DNA from: a virus
Direction: 5' to 3' (one strand)
Virus record (IMG/VR): IMGVR_UViG_3300025652_000280
Coordinates: 1 to 32,811 of that record
Length of the DNA stretch: 32,811 nucleotides
The notes below the pieces were generated by a model. That model was given only the letters and a program-made list of their open reading frames with translations. It had not been told where the DNA came from and did not search any database. Each line of letters begins with the position of its first letter. The first letter of the stretch is position 1. Below, in pieces: positions 14,981-24,064 of this stretch. The position numbers and the translations under genes are program-made.

Positions 14981-15775
14981 ATGACAGATGAATTAAACAC
15001 ACATGAAGAACAAGGTGAATCACAAGCGCACATAGATGCGATGATTGCCAAAGGTGAACAACTAGAAGCTAACAATAATCCTGATAAGGAAGAGCGTCCT
15101 GATTGGTTGCCAGAGAAGTTTAAATCTCCAGAAGATATGGCAAACGCCTATCAAAATTTGGAGAAAAAAATGGGAGGGAGTCAGAAAGAAGAAGAGACTG
15201 TTTCCCAAGATGAACAAAGTACAGAATTAGAAACAAATGAACAACCTAGTGGCGGTGAAGTTAGAGAAGCAGTAGAAGCCGCTGGTGTTAACTTCGACTC
15301 TCTTCAAGGAGAGTATGACGAAACTGGAGGGTTATCAGATGATGCTTACACTAAGTTAGCAGACGCTGGTTTCTCTCAAGATTTGGTTAATAGTTGGATA
15401 CAGGGTCAAGAGGCTCTAGCCAACAACTACCAAACTGCTGTTTACGAAAGCGTAGGCGGTGAAGAATCTTATCAGCAAATGACTTCATGGGCTGGCGATA
15501 ACCTCAGTCAAACTGAAATCGCTGCCTTTGATCGTGCTGTAGGTTCTGGAGACATTGATATGGTCAAGCTGGCTGTACAAGGATTACAATCTAAGTATCA
15601 AACTGCTGAGGGTACAGACCCTTCTTTAATAGAAGGACAATCCAGTAACTCAACAGGCGGTGTTTATAGCTCATGGGCAGAAGTGACCACGGCTATGAGA
15701 GACCCTCGATACCAGAGTGATCCAGCATACCGTCAGTCTGTTACCTCTAAGTTAGAGCGTAGCAACGTACAATAG
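14981..15775 (+). CDS. Capsid assembly scaffolding protein (T7 gp9-like)
   Basis: The 264-residue acidic protein is rich in Glu and Gln, between portal and capsid genes exactly as T7 gp9. The motif RPDWLPEKFKSPEDMANAYQNLEKKMG (about residues 40-66) is typical of phage scaffold proteins. The middle is predicted mostly helical and low complexity, and the C-terminus is positively charged (DPRYQSDPAYRQSVTSKLERS), as expected for a capsid-binding tail. It directs procapsid assembly and leaves before maturation. A terminator follows 9 bases after the stop. Confidence 0.9.
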   Translation: MTDELNTHEEQGESQAHIDAMIAKGEQLEANNNPDKEERPDWLPEKFKSPEDMANAYQNLEKKMGGSQKEEETVSQDEQSTELETNEQPSGGEVREAVEAAGVNFDSLQGEYDETGGLSDDAYTKLADAGFSQDLVNSWIQGQEALANNYQTAVYESVGGEESYQQMTSWAGDNLSQTEIAAFDRAVGSGDIDMVKLAVQGLQSKYQTAEGTDPSLIEGQSSNSTGGVYSSWAEVTTAMRDPRYQSDPAYRQSVTSKLERSNVQ

Positions 15776-15784
15776 TCTCTTTAT

Positions 15785-15806
15785 GCCCTCTTCGGGGGGC
15801 TTTTTT
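15785..15806 (+). terminator. Intrinsic terminator between scaffold and capsid genes
   Basis: Stem GCCCTC / GGGGGC closes a TTCG tetraloop (15785-15800), followed by TTTTTT (15801-15806). It lies directly after the scaffold stop. A terminator before the capsid gene is odd because capsid needs high expression; it may be leaky, may act on host polymerase only, or may mark a transcript end that protects upstream mRNA. Confidence 0.8.
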
Positions 15807-15931
15807 AAAAAGTAACGAAACACAGAATTAATTACCTTTGACCCCTGCGGGGACAATCTAAGCGGAAAGATTAAGTGTTAAGTGACTAAACATTAAACAT
15901 TCATTTAAACATTTAACAAAAGGTAAATATT
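15807..15931 (+). other. Capsid gene leader with hairpin
   Basis: After the terminator comes a 125-base untranslated stretch. It holds a G+C-rich dyad CCCC-TGC-GGGG (15842-15852) and an A+T-rich run with repeated ACATT/AAACATT units up to the ribosome site AAAAGG. The 12-mer ACTAAACATTAA (15885-15896) is also in the ssDNA-binding gene leader (4578-4589). I see no copy of the 19-base promoter or a clear sigma70 promoter. It could hold an RNA processing site or a translation-enhancing leader. Confidence 0.45.
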
Positions 15932-16963
15932 ATGTCTTGGAATAGTACAACAGAAGCGAGTGTATCTCGATTAGGTAAAGGCTCAGGTGCTGATAAGCGA
16001 GCTTTATTCCTCAAGCAGTTCTCAGGTGAAGTCCTAACTGCTTTTGAAGAAAAAAACATTGCGATGCCTCTTCACAGAGTTCGCACAATCAACAGTGGTA
16101 AGTCAGCTCAGTTCCCATCTATCGGAACTACTACTGCTGCATATCACTCAGCGGGCGAAACCATCTTTGGTGGTTCAGTACCTGCTAGTGAAATCACAGT
16201 AACTGTAGATGACTTGTTAGTTTCTTCAGCATTTGTGCCGAAAATTGACGATGCCATGAACCATTATGATGTCAGGTCGATTTATAGTGCCGAAATGGGG
16301 AATGCCCTAGCTAACGCTGCTGACAGAAACATCTTCTCAACAATCTACTCTGCTGCGACTGGTACTGGTAACGGTGACCAAGAAGCTCAGTGGACTAACG
16401 GTGACTTTGCTAATCTATCTGCTGGTGCTACTGGTGCTAAAGGTAAGATTGACATTAAGACTGTAGCTGCTGAAGGCACTTCTGGTGCAGTAGCGCAGGA
16501 CGTTGTTAACGGTATCATCAAAGCTTTAGAAACTTTCGACAAGCACGATGTAACTGGTGAGAAGTATTGTGTTCTGAACCCAGAAACTTACTACCTACTT
16601 CTAGGTGCTGACTCTACAGCTATCAACCGTGACTTCGGTGGTAACGGTAGCGTTGCAACTGGTCAAGTTCCGACTGTTGGTGGTGTTAAAATCTTTATGT
16701 CTAACCACTTACCGATTGATGCACAATCAACTGACACACCTTCAGGTGCTAACGAAGCAAACAGAGCTACTGCTTATGCAGGTCGTGACGCTGATCTTAA
16801 GGGACTTATGTTCACTAAAGACGCTGCTGCTACTGTTAAGCTACTTGATCTTGGTGTTGAGTCTGAGTATCAGATCGAACGTCAAGGTACTTTGATGGTT
16901 GCTAAATATGCAATGGGTCATAACGTACTACGTAACAAATCAGCTATCGCTCTAGTAGCATAA
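15932..16963 (+). CDS. Major capsid protein (T7 gp10-like)
   Basis: The 343-residue protein (T7 gp10A is 345) has the HK97-fold T7 capsid pattern: LFLKQFSGEVLTAFEEKNIAMPLHRVRTI near the N-terminus, SAQFPSIGTTTAAYHSAGE (E-loop region), VDDLLVSSAFVPKIDDAMNHYDVRS, and a C-terminal VESEYQIERQGTLMVAKYAMGHNVLR. It forms the icosahedral shell. Codons here look favourable to strong expression (many GCT, GGT, ACT). No slippery sequence for a gp10B-like extended form is apparent at the 3' end, where a terminator follows the stop. Confidence 0.95.
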   Translation: MSWNSTTEASVSRLGKGSGADKRALFLKQFSGEVLTAFEEKNIAMPLHRVRTINSGKSAQFPSIGTTTAAYHSAGETIFGGSVPASEITVTVDDLLVSSAFVPKIDDAMNHYDVRSIYSAEMGNALANAADRNIFSTIYSAATGTGNGDQEAQWTNGDFANLSAGATGAKGKIDIKTVAAEGTSGAVAQDVVNGIIKALETFDKHDVTGEKYCVLNPETYYLLLGADSTAINRDFGGNGSVATGQVPTVGGVKIFMSNHLPIDAQSTDTPSGANEANRATAYAGRDADLKGLMFTKDAAATVKLLDLGVESEYQIERQGTLMVAKYAMGHNVLRNKSAIALVA

Positions 16964-16974
16964 CTGTATCTTTT

Positions 16975-17010
16975 GAGAACACCTCCTTCGGGGGGTGTCT
17001 CTCTTTATTT
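16975..17010 (+). terminator. Intrinsic terminator after the capsid gene
   Basis: ACACCTCC (16979-16986) and GGGGGTGT (16991-16998) pair around TTCG, extended by GAG/CTC with a bulge, and followed by a T-rich run (CTTTATTTTTTC). The position matches T-phi of T7, which lies directly after gene 10 and reduces expression of the tail genes relative to capsid. Partial read-through is needed because no other promoter is seen for the tail genes. Confidence 0.8.
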
Positions 17011-17026
17011 TTTCATTGAGGTAAAT

Positions 17027-17641
17027 ATGACAACTCCTACATCTAAAATAGAAGCAGTAAACTCAATGCTTTCTACTATCGGTGAAGCTCCAGTTAACTC
17101 TTTGAGTTCTGGTCTTGTAGATGCTGAAACTGCTGAGACTATACTCAATGAAGTTTCAAGAAGTATTCAAGCTATGGGCTGGAACTTCAACACCGAACTT
17201 AATTATCCTATTGTTGCTGACTCAGACGGCAACATCAATCTTCCACAGAATGTCCTTAGAGCTGACTCTACATCAAAGTACAGAAGTTCTAAGAATGAGT
17301 ACATTCAACGTGGTAGCAGAATATACGACAAACGACAACACACCTTTAACATAGGCAAAGACCTATCCTTTGATGTGGTTGTCTTATTAGATTTCACGGA
17401 CTTGCCCGAAGTGGCGAGACGATACATTACTGTTAAATCAGCCCGCATCTTTCAAGAGAGAGTTGTAGGGAGTGATACCCTATCCGCTATGAACAGGAAT
17501 GACGAACAAGAAGCCTTGTTTGCCCTGAGAGAGATGGAAGGGGACAACGGTGACTATAACATATTTGACGATTACGGCACAGCCAGTGTCCTTGATCGTT
17601 CTATTGGAACAAAGGTGATACGTAATGGCTCTAGTTTCTAA
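17027..17641 (+). CDS. Tail tubular protein A (T7 gp11-like adaptor)
   Basis: The 204-residue protein (T7 gp11 is 196) has the family pattern: SKIEAVNSMLSTIGEAPVNSL at the start, AETILNEVSRSIQAMGWNFNTE (about 40-60), LPQNVLRAD, and ARRYITVKSARIFQERVVG. It forms the ring linking portal to nozzle. ATG 17027 is chosen because GAGG precedes it at 17018-17021 and the family begins there; the upstream in-frame extension crosses the terminator and is not likely. The end overlaps the tail tubular B gene by 17 bases. Confidence 0.95.
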   Translation: MTTPTSKIEAVNSMLSTIGEAPVNSLSSGLVDAETAETILNEVSRSIQAMGWNFNTELNYPIVADSDGNINLPQNVLRADSTSKYRSSKNEYIQRGSRIYDKRQHTFNIGKDLSFDVVVLLDFTDLPEVARRYITVKSARIFQERVVGSDTLSAMNRNDEQEALFALREMEGDNGDYNIFDDYGTASVLDRSIGTKVIRNGSSF

Positions 17642-20600
17642 GAACATACCTAACCTCATTAACGGGGTTAGCCAACAGCCCGCAGCTCTACGATTAGAGA
17701 GTCAGGGAGAAGTACAGGAAAACGGTTTCTCAGATGTGGTTGATGGTCTTAAGAAACGCCCACCTACAAAGTTTTTAAAACAGTTAAAGTGTCTTAGTTC
17801 GTCTACTAGTAATAGCGCTACAAACCTAAACAATAGATCAGACTATGTAAATTTATCAGGTTTAGAGACAGCATTTTTCCACACTTACAAACGAAGTGAT
17901 GATGAACAATACCATGTTATCATTACGTCAGGAAAAATAGTACACGTTTACGACATCGCTGGTAACTTACGATACCAATCAGGTCATGGTAGTTGGTTAG
18001 CAAACGGTAACGCAATTTCTAATTCTAACAATACGGACAACATTGCCGCAACTGCTTATCTACCAACGACACCTTCAGATATTACATCTACCTCTGTTGC
18101 TGATGCTACGTTTATTGTTAACAAAGGTAAGACAGTAGCACTGTCAGATATTAGAAACCCCTCAAACGACCTTAACCAAGCTTTGGTTTATCTTAAGAGT
18201 GTTAACTACGGTAGACAATATACTGTTAGAATGACCTCTAAAGCAAACACCCTTAACCCAGATGCTGAACATACAACAGTTAAACAAATAACAGAGACTG
18301 CCTCTGATGACCATGAAATAAACTCAGACGGTCTTAAGGTATCTAGTGTTATATCAGAAACAAGGAACACTAATCCATGTCTACGGGAAGAGATAGACAA
18401 TGAATTAGGTAGCACAGTTATATCTAATTTCCAAGCATACGGAGCTGAAAACGCTAATATTGTAGCGTATGATGCAACTGTTACAGGTGTTACTATAACA
18501 ACTACAAACGCTGAAGATGGTAAATATATTGTTCAAGTTGGTGGAGTTACAATACCTTACAGAACTAACACAGGTACAGCTTACGAACTTAACGGTTGGA
18601 GCGTAGTTAGCAGCAACAAGATTAGGTTTCCTGTTTATGCAACACAACTTATAAACCCACAACAGGGCTTAAGGGTTAGAGCTGCGGGTAGGGTTCTTTA
18701 TACAGCCAACAGCTCCTCTACTCATGGTTTTATTTCTCCAGAGACATCTAACGATGAGCCTTACTTTATTATCAACACTCCTAAAGACAGCGGTAATGTT
18801 CGTGACTTTGACATCCAAGTTACAGATGATGACGGTGGTGTTAACCTTAAAGCATTTAAAGGTAACGCTAAATCATTTACAGACTTACCTAACCAATGCG
18901 AGAACGGTTTTAGATTAGGCGTAGTTGGAGATAACCAGAAGAAAGAAGATGACTTCCATGTTGTCTTTACAGGTGAAGCTGGTGCTGGTTACTGGAAAGA
19001 AACTGTAGCGTACAACTTACAGAACGACTTCGACCTTAGTACAATGCCACACACGTTGAGACAAAACGCTGACCTTAGTTTTACCTTTGGTAAAGGTACT
19101 GAAGAGGAAGGCAATCAATGGCAGAGCCGTAAGGCTGGTGATGATAACACTAACCCTGCTCCTAGTTTTGTTGGGCAAAAGATACAAGACATATTCTTTC
19201 ACAGAAACCGCTTAGGTGTTCTTGCAGGAGAAAATGTAATCTTTAGTGAAGCTAGTGGTTACTACAACTTCTGGCGTACAACAGTACGTACACTACTTGA
19301 CTCTGATCCTATTGATGTAGCAGTCAGTCAGAACGAAGTATCGGAACTTAAAGCGGCTGTGCCTATTCAGGATAACTTACTACTGTTCTCAAACCTCAAC
19401 CAGTTTACTCTATCTGCTTCCCAGTTATTAACACCAGCGGAAGTAACAGTAGACCAATCAACGAAGTATGAGTGTGATTTAACAACCTCACCTGTTGGTG
19501 CTGGTAACAGTGTATTCTTTGCTACTAAATCAGGCGGCTATGCAGGAGTACGAGAGTTCTTCACAAGAGATGATACAGAAATTAAAGACGCTGTAGATAT
19601 TACATCACACGTACCAGAGTATCTTACAGGCAACATCAGAGAGTTTGCAGCATCTTCTAACGAGGATATGCTTGTAGCTCTTACTTCTAGTAATAAGAAA
19701 GAGTGCTACGTTTATAAGTGGTATAACTCCTCACAAGAGCGGCTACAAAGTTCTTGGTCTAAATGGACGTTTAGTAAAAGTATTGCCCATGTTGCTTTTA
19801 ATAACGCTGACTTATACTTTACCTTTACCGATGGTAGTTATGAGAAGATGTCTTTAACAGGTTCTAGCTCTGCTATTACTGTTACGGAAACTCCCACTAG
19901 CTCTGCCAGTCTAATTTACATAATAGACAGTTTTGGTGGTACTGATTATGACACTATAAACTACATAAACCCATCTAATAGGCAATCATGGGGTGGTTGG
20001 GCATCAACGGCTAGTGCAAGCTACCGCATCCAAGCACCTTACGGGGCTGTGTTAACCTTTAATGCTCGATGTCCTTTTGGTGGTTCAACAGACATAACAT
20101 TCACGTTAGAGAATGCTCCATATCCTAATGCAAACCCTATGGTTGTACTCACACCAGTAACTATATCAGGCAGCACGTACAGCTCGTACTCTGTTGTCAT
20201 AGACCCTCAACCTGTTGATAATGTTTATACAAATATAATCATGCGATCTAGTGCAGACAATGTACTGTTTGGTATAAACTCTTTATCTATAACAGCAACT
20301 GAGGGACTAGTTAGAGGCTCTGAACAAGACGTACTCCTAGATCATAGAAAGTATATCCTAGGCGCACAGTCAGCAGCAGCTTTGACTACGTGGGGTATTG
20401 ATGAGTATACGCAGTTTGTTAACCATAAAGGTGTAGTAGTAGGACAAGGTAATTCTTTAGAGGAACGTCAGAAAGTATCAACTTACCTTAACGGACAACA
20501 CAATGAAATACTAGACCATAACGGTGACGGTAACTTAACAGATGCTGCGGTAAACAACTACGTCTATGTAGGGCAGCCATACACATTTAAGTACCAGATG

Positions 20601-20942
20601 TCTGAGCAGCTATTTAAACCAGCTCAGGGTGACGCTACTAGAATGGCTAGGCTGCAACTACGTAAAGTATCCTTTAACTTTAACGACACAGGTTACTTTG
20701 AGGTAGATGTAACATCAACAGGAAGAGATGCTAATAAGACAACCTTCACAGGTAGAACATTAGGTCAAATAGATAACTTGTTAGGTTACTCTGCTGTCGT
20801 ACAAGACGGTACGCAAGAAGTAGGAATACAATCACAAGCAAGTCAAACAGACATTACAATAACTAATGACACACACCTCCCATGTATTTTCCAAAGTGCA
20901 GAATGGGAAGGCTTTGTCACACTACGAAACCAGAGACTCTAA
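17625..20942 (+). CDS. Tail tubular protein B (T7 gp12-like nozzle), enlarged
   Basis: The 1105-residue nozzle protein is much longer than T7 gp12 (794). Family marks are NLINGVSQQPAALRLESQGEVQENG at the start, the DIFFHRNRLGVLAGENVIFSEASGYYNFWRTT region (about 525-555), ETREFF-like GGYAGVREFFTRDD, and a C-terminal AEWEGFVTLRNQRL. A stretch at about 745-900, rich in Ser, Thr, Tyr and beta pattern, lies between the expected FTDGSYEKMSL strand and VLLDHRKYI and looks like an inserted domain. Six copies would form the tail nozzle and may contact the cell surface. Confidence 0.95.
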   Translation: MALVSKNIPNLINGVSQQPAALRLESQGEVQENGFSDVVDGLKKRPPTKFLKQLKCLSSSTSNSATNLNNRSDYVNLSGLETAFFHTYKRSDDEQYHVIITSGKIVHVYDIAGNLRYQSGHGSWLANGNAISNSNNTDNIAATAYLPTTPSDITSTSVADATFIVNKGKTVALSDIRNPSNDLNQALVYLKSVNYGRQYTVRMTSKANTLNPDAEHTTVKQITETASDDHEINSDGLKVSSVISETRNTNPCLREEIDNELGSTVISNFQAYGAENANIVAYDATVTGVTITTTNAEDGKYIVQVGGVTIPYRTNTGTAYELNGWSVVSSNKIRFPVYATQLINPQQGLRVRAAGRVLYTANSSSTHGFISPETSNDEPYFIINTPKDSGNVRDFDIQVTDDDGGVNLKAFKGNAKSFTDLPNQCENGFRLGVVGDNQKKEDDFHVVFTGEAGAGYWKETVAYNLQNDFDLSTMPHTLRQNADLSFTFGKGTEEEGNQWQSRKAGDDNTNPAPSFVGQKIQDIFFHRNRLGVLAGENVIFSEASGYYNFWRTTVRTLLDSDPIDVAVSQNEVSELKAAVPIQDNLLLFSNLNQFTLSASQLLTPAEVTVDQSTKYECDLTTSPVGAGNSVFFATKSGGYAGVREFFTRDDTEIKDAVDITSHVPEYLTGNIREFAASSNEDMLVALTSSNKKECYVYKWYNSSQERLQSSWSKWTFSKSIAHVAFNNADLYFTFTDGSYEKMSLTGSSSAITVTETPTSSASLIYIIDSFGGTDYDTINYINPSNRQSWGGWASTASASYRIQAPYGAVLTFNARCPFGGSTDITFTLENAPYPNANPMVVLTPVTISGSTYSSYSVVIDPQPVDNVYTNIIMRSSADNVLFGINSLSITATEGLVRGSEQDVLLDHRKYILGAQSAAALTTWGIDEYTQFVNHKGVVVGQGNSLEERQKVSTYLNGQHNEILDHNGDGNLTDAAVNNYVYVGQPYTFKYQMSEQLFKPAQGDATRMARLQLRKVSFNFNDTGYFEVDVTSTGRDANKTTFTGRTLGQIDNLLGYSAVVQDGTQEVGIQSQASQTDITITNDTHLPCIFQSAEWEGFVTLRNQRL

Positions 20943-20943
20943 T

Positions 20944-21411
20944 ATGACACACTACTACAGACCCGCTAAATTTGAAGACTGCCGAGAACTAGCTCCAGCT
21001 ATGCGTGAACAAGACGCTAAGGAAGTAATGGCTAGTGATGGGCTTACACCTTTAAGGGCGTTACAGCACAGCTACAACAGCTCTGCACCTGAATGCTTTA
21101 GTATCGTCCATGAAGATGGAGATATAGTGGGTATGTTTGGTTTGTCTAACTCTGGTCACTTTGCTAGTCCTTGGTTACTAGGTTCTCATAAACTACCAGA
21201 AACTAAGAAAGTAATGTTGCCTGTTTCAGCAAAGTGGGTGGAGGAAAAGAATGACCAATACCCACTCTTGCTTAACTACGTACACGCAGAAAATACAGTG
21301 TCGATGAGATGGCTAAAAGCACTAGGCTTTAAGTTTATCAAACTAGACAAAGAATACGGAGTAGGAAAACAACCTTTCTACCAATTTGTGAGGATAAAAG
21401 AAAATGTGTAA
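20944..21411 (+). CDS. Internal virion protein A (T7 gp13-like, GNAT-like fold)
   Basis: The 155-residue product begins MTHYYRPAKFEDCRELAPAM and continues with VHEDGDIVGMFGLSN, SPWLLGSH and NYVHAENTVSMRWLKALGFKF. The last part resembles the acetyl-CoA-binding half of GNAT acetyltransferases, as seen in the DUF2833/T7 gp13 family. In T7, gp13 is needed for building infectious particles; enzyme activity is not established. ATG 20944 is used since an upstream in-frame ATG lies inside the nozzle gene. It overlaps the next gene by 8 bases. Confidence 0.8.
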   Translation: MTHYYRPAKFEDCRELAPAMREQDAKEVMASDGLTPLRALQHSYNSSAPECFSIVHEDGDIVGMFGLSNSGHFASPWLLGSHKLPETKKVMLPVSAKWVEEKNDQYPLLLNYVHAENTVSMRWLKALGFKFIKLDKEYGVGKQPFYQFVRIKENV

Positions 21412-21901
21412 CCCACCACTTCTAGCGGTAGCTTCTGCTGGTATGTCTATTTTGGGAGCTTCCCAACAACACCAAGCACAGAAGGTAAAAGAGCAAGTTA
21501 ATAGACGTAGTGCTTTAGCTGCTCAAACAGATGAACAAAGACAGATTAACATACAAGCAGCTCAGGAAGATACAGCGGCTGCTGAACAGAAACTACAAAC
21601 AGATTTAGAAACAATGCAAACTGAAGCACGGGCTGAAGTAGCTGGTGGTGAAAGCGGTGCAGAGTTAAACAACAATGCAGTTATCCAAGAGATAAGACGG
21701 CAAGCTCTTGTGGCTAACACAGGTGTCGATAGAAACTTAGATAACACAATGCAAGGGTTACAAGAAGAACGCTTAGGCTCTAAATCAAGAGCGCAATCAA
21801 GAATAAACTCAGTGTCAAAACCAAGCTCAACAGCTACAGGCTTAAAGATAGGTCAAGCTGTTGTAGGTGGTATGAGCGACTCTGGAGCATTCGAAGACTA
21901 A
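21404..21901 (+). CDS. Internal virion protein B (T7 gp14-like)
   Basis: The 165-residue protein starts with a short hydrophobic segment (PPLLAVASAGMSILGAS), then a long helical, Gln/Ala/Glu-rich body (about 25-110), typical of T7 gp14, which on infection leaves the virion to form an outer membrane pore. It lies in the T7 order between gp13-like and gp15-like genes. It overlaps the previous gene by 8 bases. The identification rests on position, size and composition rather than strict motifs. Confidence 0.8.
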   Translation: MCNPPLLAVASAGMSILGASQQHQAQKVKEQVNRRSALAAQTDEQRQINIQAAQEDTAAAEQKLQTDLETMQTEARAEVAGGESGAELNNNAVIQEIRRQALVANTGVDRNLDNTMQGLQEERLGSKSRAQSRINSVSKPSSTATGLKIGQAVVGGMSDSGAFED

Positions 21902-21918
21902 ACAATAGGACATACTAA

Positions 21919-24063
21919 ATGGCAACCTCAATAGATAAATCAGTAAATTGGCGTAATGCTGCGGCTGCGCCTGATTATCAGGTTACTGCTAAACGAGTGG
22001 ATACATTCGTTCAAGGTGAAAGAAATACCAAAGGGGAACAAATAGCTGCGGCTCTTGACTCTGCTGCTGGTACTGTTTCACAAGTTGGTAAAAAACAGCT
22101 GGCAAAGCTAAGACAGGAGCAAGAGGCTTCTCTGTCAACAACCCAAGCTATGGTACAGCAAGAGCTAAAAGACGGCACAATAAAAAGGATTCAGCAGAGT
22201 AAAAACTATACAGTCCTCCCTGAATACTTACGCATACGCTTGGCACAGGGCATTGGTAAGGATGATGATGCTGTAATCTATAACGATATGCTCACAGCTT
22301 ATAACAAAGAACCTAACATTGCTCTTACGGACGATGCCTTAGAGAATTTCTTAGGTCAATACAATGTAGCAGTAGACGGTAAAGATGGATACAACATACA
22401 CCGACAAGCAGCACAACTAGACTCTTTAAATAAGAACAAGATAAAGTTTCGTGCCGATGCTCAATCAAAGCGCACTGCACATAATGAAAGGATGTTAACG
22501 GATAGACATACTAAAGATGTGACCAAAATCTTTATGAACGACACTGTTGATGCAGATGGTAACAAAGTAATACTAACTGGTAAACAAATGTGGGATCAGG
22601 TAACTGAGTTAGATAAAACCTTAACAGGTCTCGATAACACAGCCAAGAATAAAATTTACTTTGAGGTTGCTAAACAGGTAGCCGAAACGACAGGTAACAC
22701 AGATATACTTCAAGATCATAACATAAGTAACACTGATTTTAAGAACCCCTTATTTGGTATTATTAACTCACAAGTTTCTTATAAAATGGAACAGCGATCT
22801 AGAGCCACAAAGACTTACACCGATCAACAAACGGCTTTAACAAAAAAGCTAAATTATGATAAAGCAAGAAGCGAAGCTGCACAGTCTTTAATTGATACAG
22901 GAACTATTAACTTTGATGATATAAAAGACCCAGAGCTTCAGCTTGAATTAGTAAGAATAATGGGGCAACCTATAGTAGGTACAGAAGCCTCCAATAAAAA
23001 GTATAACGAAGTTAAGGATAATGTTCGGTCAATGATCTATGGTATTACACCTTATGAAGGTGCTGATGGCGTAGCAAGAGAGCCTAGTATAGGTGATATG
23101 CGTAAGCTTATTTATAATACAAAAGGCATGGATATGGCTGAAAAGAAAAAGCTAGAAGATGAGTTAGAAGGTTTTTACACAATGTCTAACGTTCTTGAAA
23201 GCCCAACGTATAGAAGAGCTGTTGCTCCCTCTATGGTAATGTTACAAAATAAACTGTTCGATACGTTTGATGACGGGTTAGACGGAAGTAATGTTCTTGT
23301 TGGTAAAATCACCGCACAGATACAAGATGCTTTTGTTAGGCTTTATCAAGAGGCTGAGGCAGACGGAGTTGTGAAATATTCAGAGGAAGTAACAATCAGA
23401 GAAGAGATAGAAAAAGAGGCAGAGAGAATCTTAAAGATTACCGAGAACAATACCAACAGCACTGATAGTTTCAGTGATGCTATGTCGGGCATGAACTTTG
23501 ATGATGACGATGTTGTCGATACAGATGACGTTGTTGTAGAGCCTCCAGTAAAAGAACCCACGCTTAGGCAGGGTATTATAGACAAGGATGCTCCTAAAGA
23601 TAACAACCCTAGAATTGAACAGTCTAATACTAAACCTGATGATTATAAAGTAACAGCAAAAGGCGAAACAGCGGCTTACTCTATCTCGGATGAAAACTCA
23701 GAAAGAAGTGTAAGGATTGAACAAGAAGCAGAGGCTGAAGCTACAAGAGCTTATGAATTAATGAGTGAGAAATATGGGTTTAACGAAGAGTCTGCTACTT
23801 TTGATCTAGATACTGAAGTAATGTCTGGCATAGAAGCCGCTATTAAGAAGTTTAACAACAGGACGATCAGAGGCAAGAAGAAAGCTACCCCAGCTAACGA
23901 TGGTAACATACGAAGCATAATAATTGATGAGTTGGGATTGAACAATATTAAGTCTTTCGACTACGGAGATAACTTAGTTACTCCTGATGATGCTGCTGAC
24001 ACTGCTGGTGAGATAGCTGTTCAAAGGCTTGTAGACCAAATGCTAGAAAAATACGGAGGCTAA
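21919..24063 (+). CDS. Internal virion protein C (T7 gp15-like ejection protein)
   Basis: The 714-residue protein (T7 gp15 is 747) is hydrophilic and mostly helical, without signal or membrane segments. The N-terminal DYQVTAKRVDTFVQGERNTKGEQIAAALDS is typical of the family. The C-terminal part from about residue 520 has an acidic linker (DDDDVVDTDDVVVE) followed by a separate charged domain. In T7, gp15 forms the periplasmic tube through which DNA is drawn into the cell. Between the gp14-like and gp16-like genes, with one base between its stop and the next ATG. Confidence 0.85.
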   Translation: MATSIDKSVNWRNAAAAPDYQVTAKRVDTFVQGERNTKGEQIAAALDSAAGTVSQVGKKQLAKLRQEQEASLSTTQAMVQQELKDGTIKRIQQSKNYTVLPEYLRIRLAQGIGKDDDAVIYNDMLTAYNKEPNIALTDDALENFLGQYNVAVDGKDGYNIHRQAAQLDSLNKNKIKFRADAQSKRTAHNERMLTDRHTKDVTKIFMNDTVDADGNKVILTGKQMWDQVTELDKTLTGLDNTAKNKIYFEVAKQVAETTGNTDILQDHNISNTDFKNPLFGIINSQVSYKMEQRSRATKTYTDQQTALTKKLNYDKARSEAAQSLIDTGTINFDDIKDPELQLELVRIMGQPIVGTEASNKKYNEVKDNVRSMIYGITPYEGADGVAREPSIGDMRKLIYNTKGMDMAEKKKLEDELEGFYTMSNVLESPTYRRAVAPSMVMLQNKLFDTFDDGLDGSNVLVGKITAQIQDAFVRLYQEAEADGVVKYSEEVTIREEIEKEAERILKITENNTNSTDSFSDAMSGMNFDDDDVVDTDDVVVEPPVKEPTLRQGIIDKDAPKDNNPRIEQSNTKPDDYKVTAKGETAAYSISDENSERSVRIEQEAEAEATRAYELMSEKYGFNEESATFDLDTEVMSGIEAAIKKFNNRTIRGKKKATPANDGNIRSIIIDELGLNNIKSFDYGDNLVTPDDAADTAGEIAVQRLVDQMLEKYGG

Positions 24064-24064
24064 T

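Noticed and set aside
16940-17010. Capsid frameshift product like T7 gp10B
   Set aside because: There is no slippery sequence near the stop, and any extension would run directly into the terminator hairpin.
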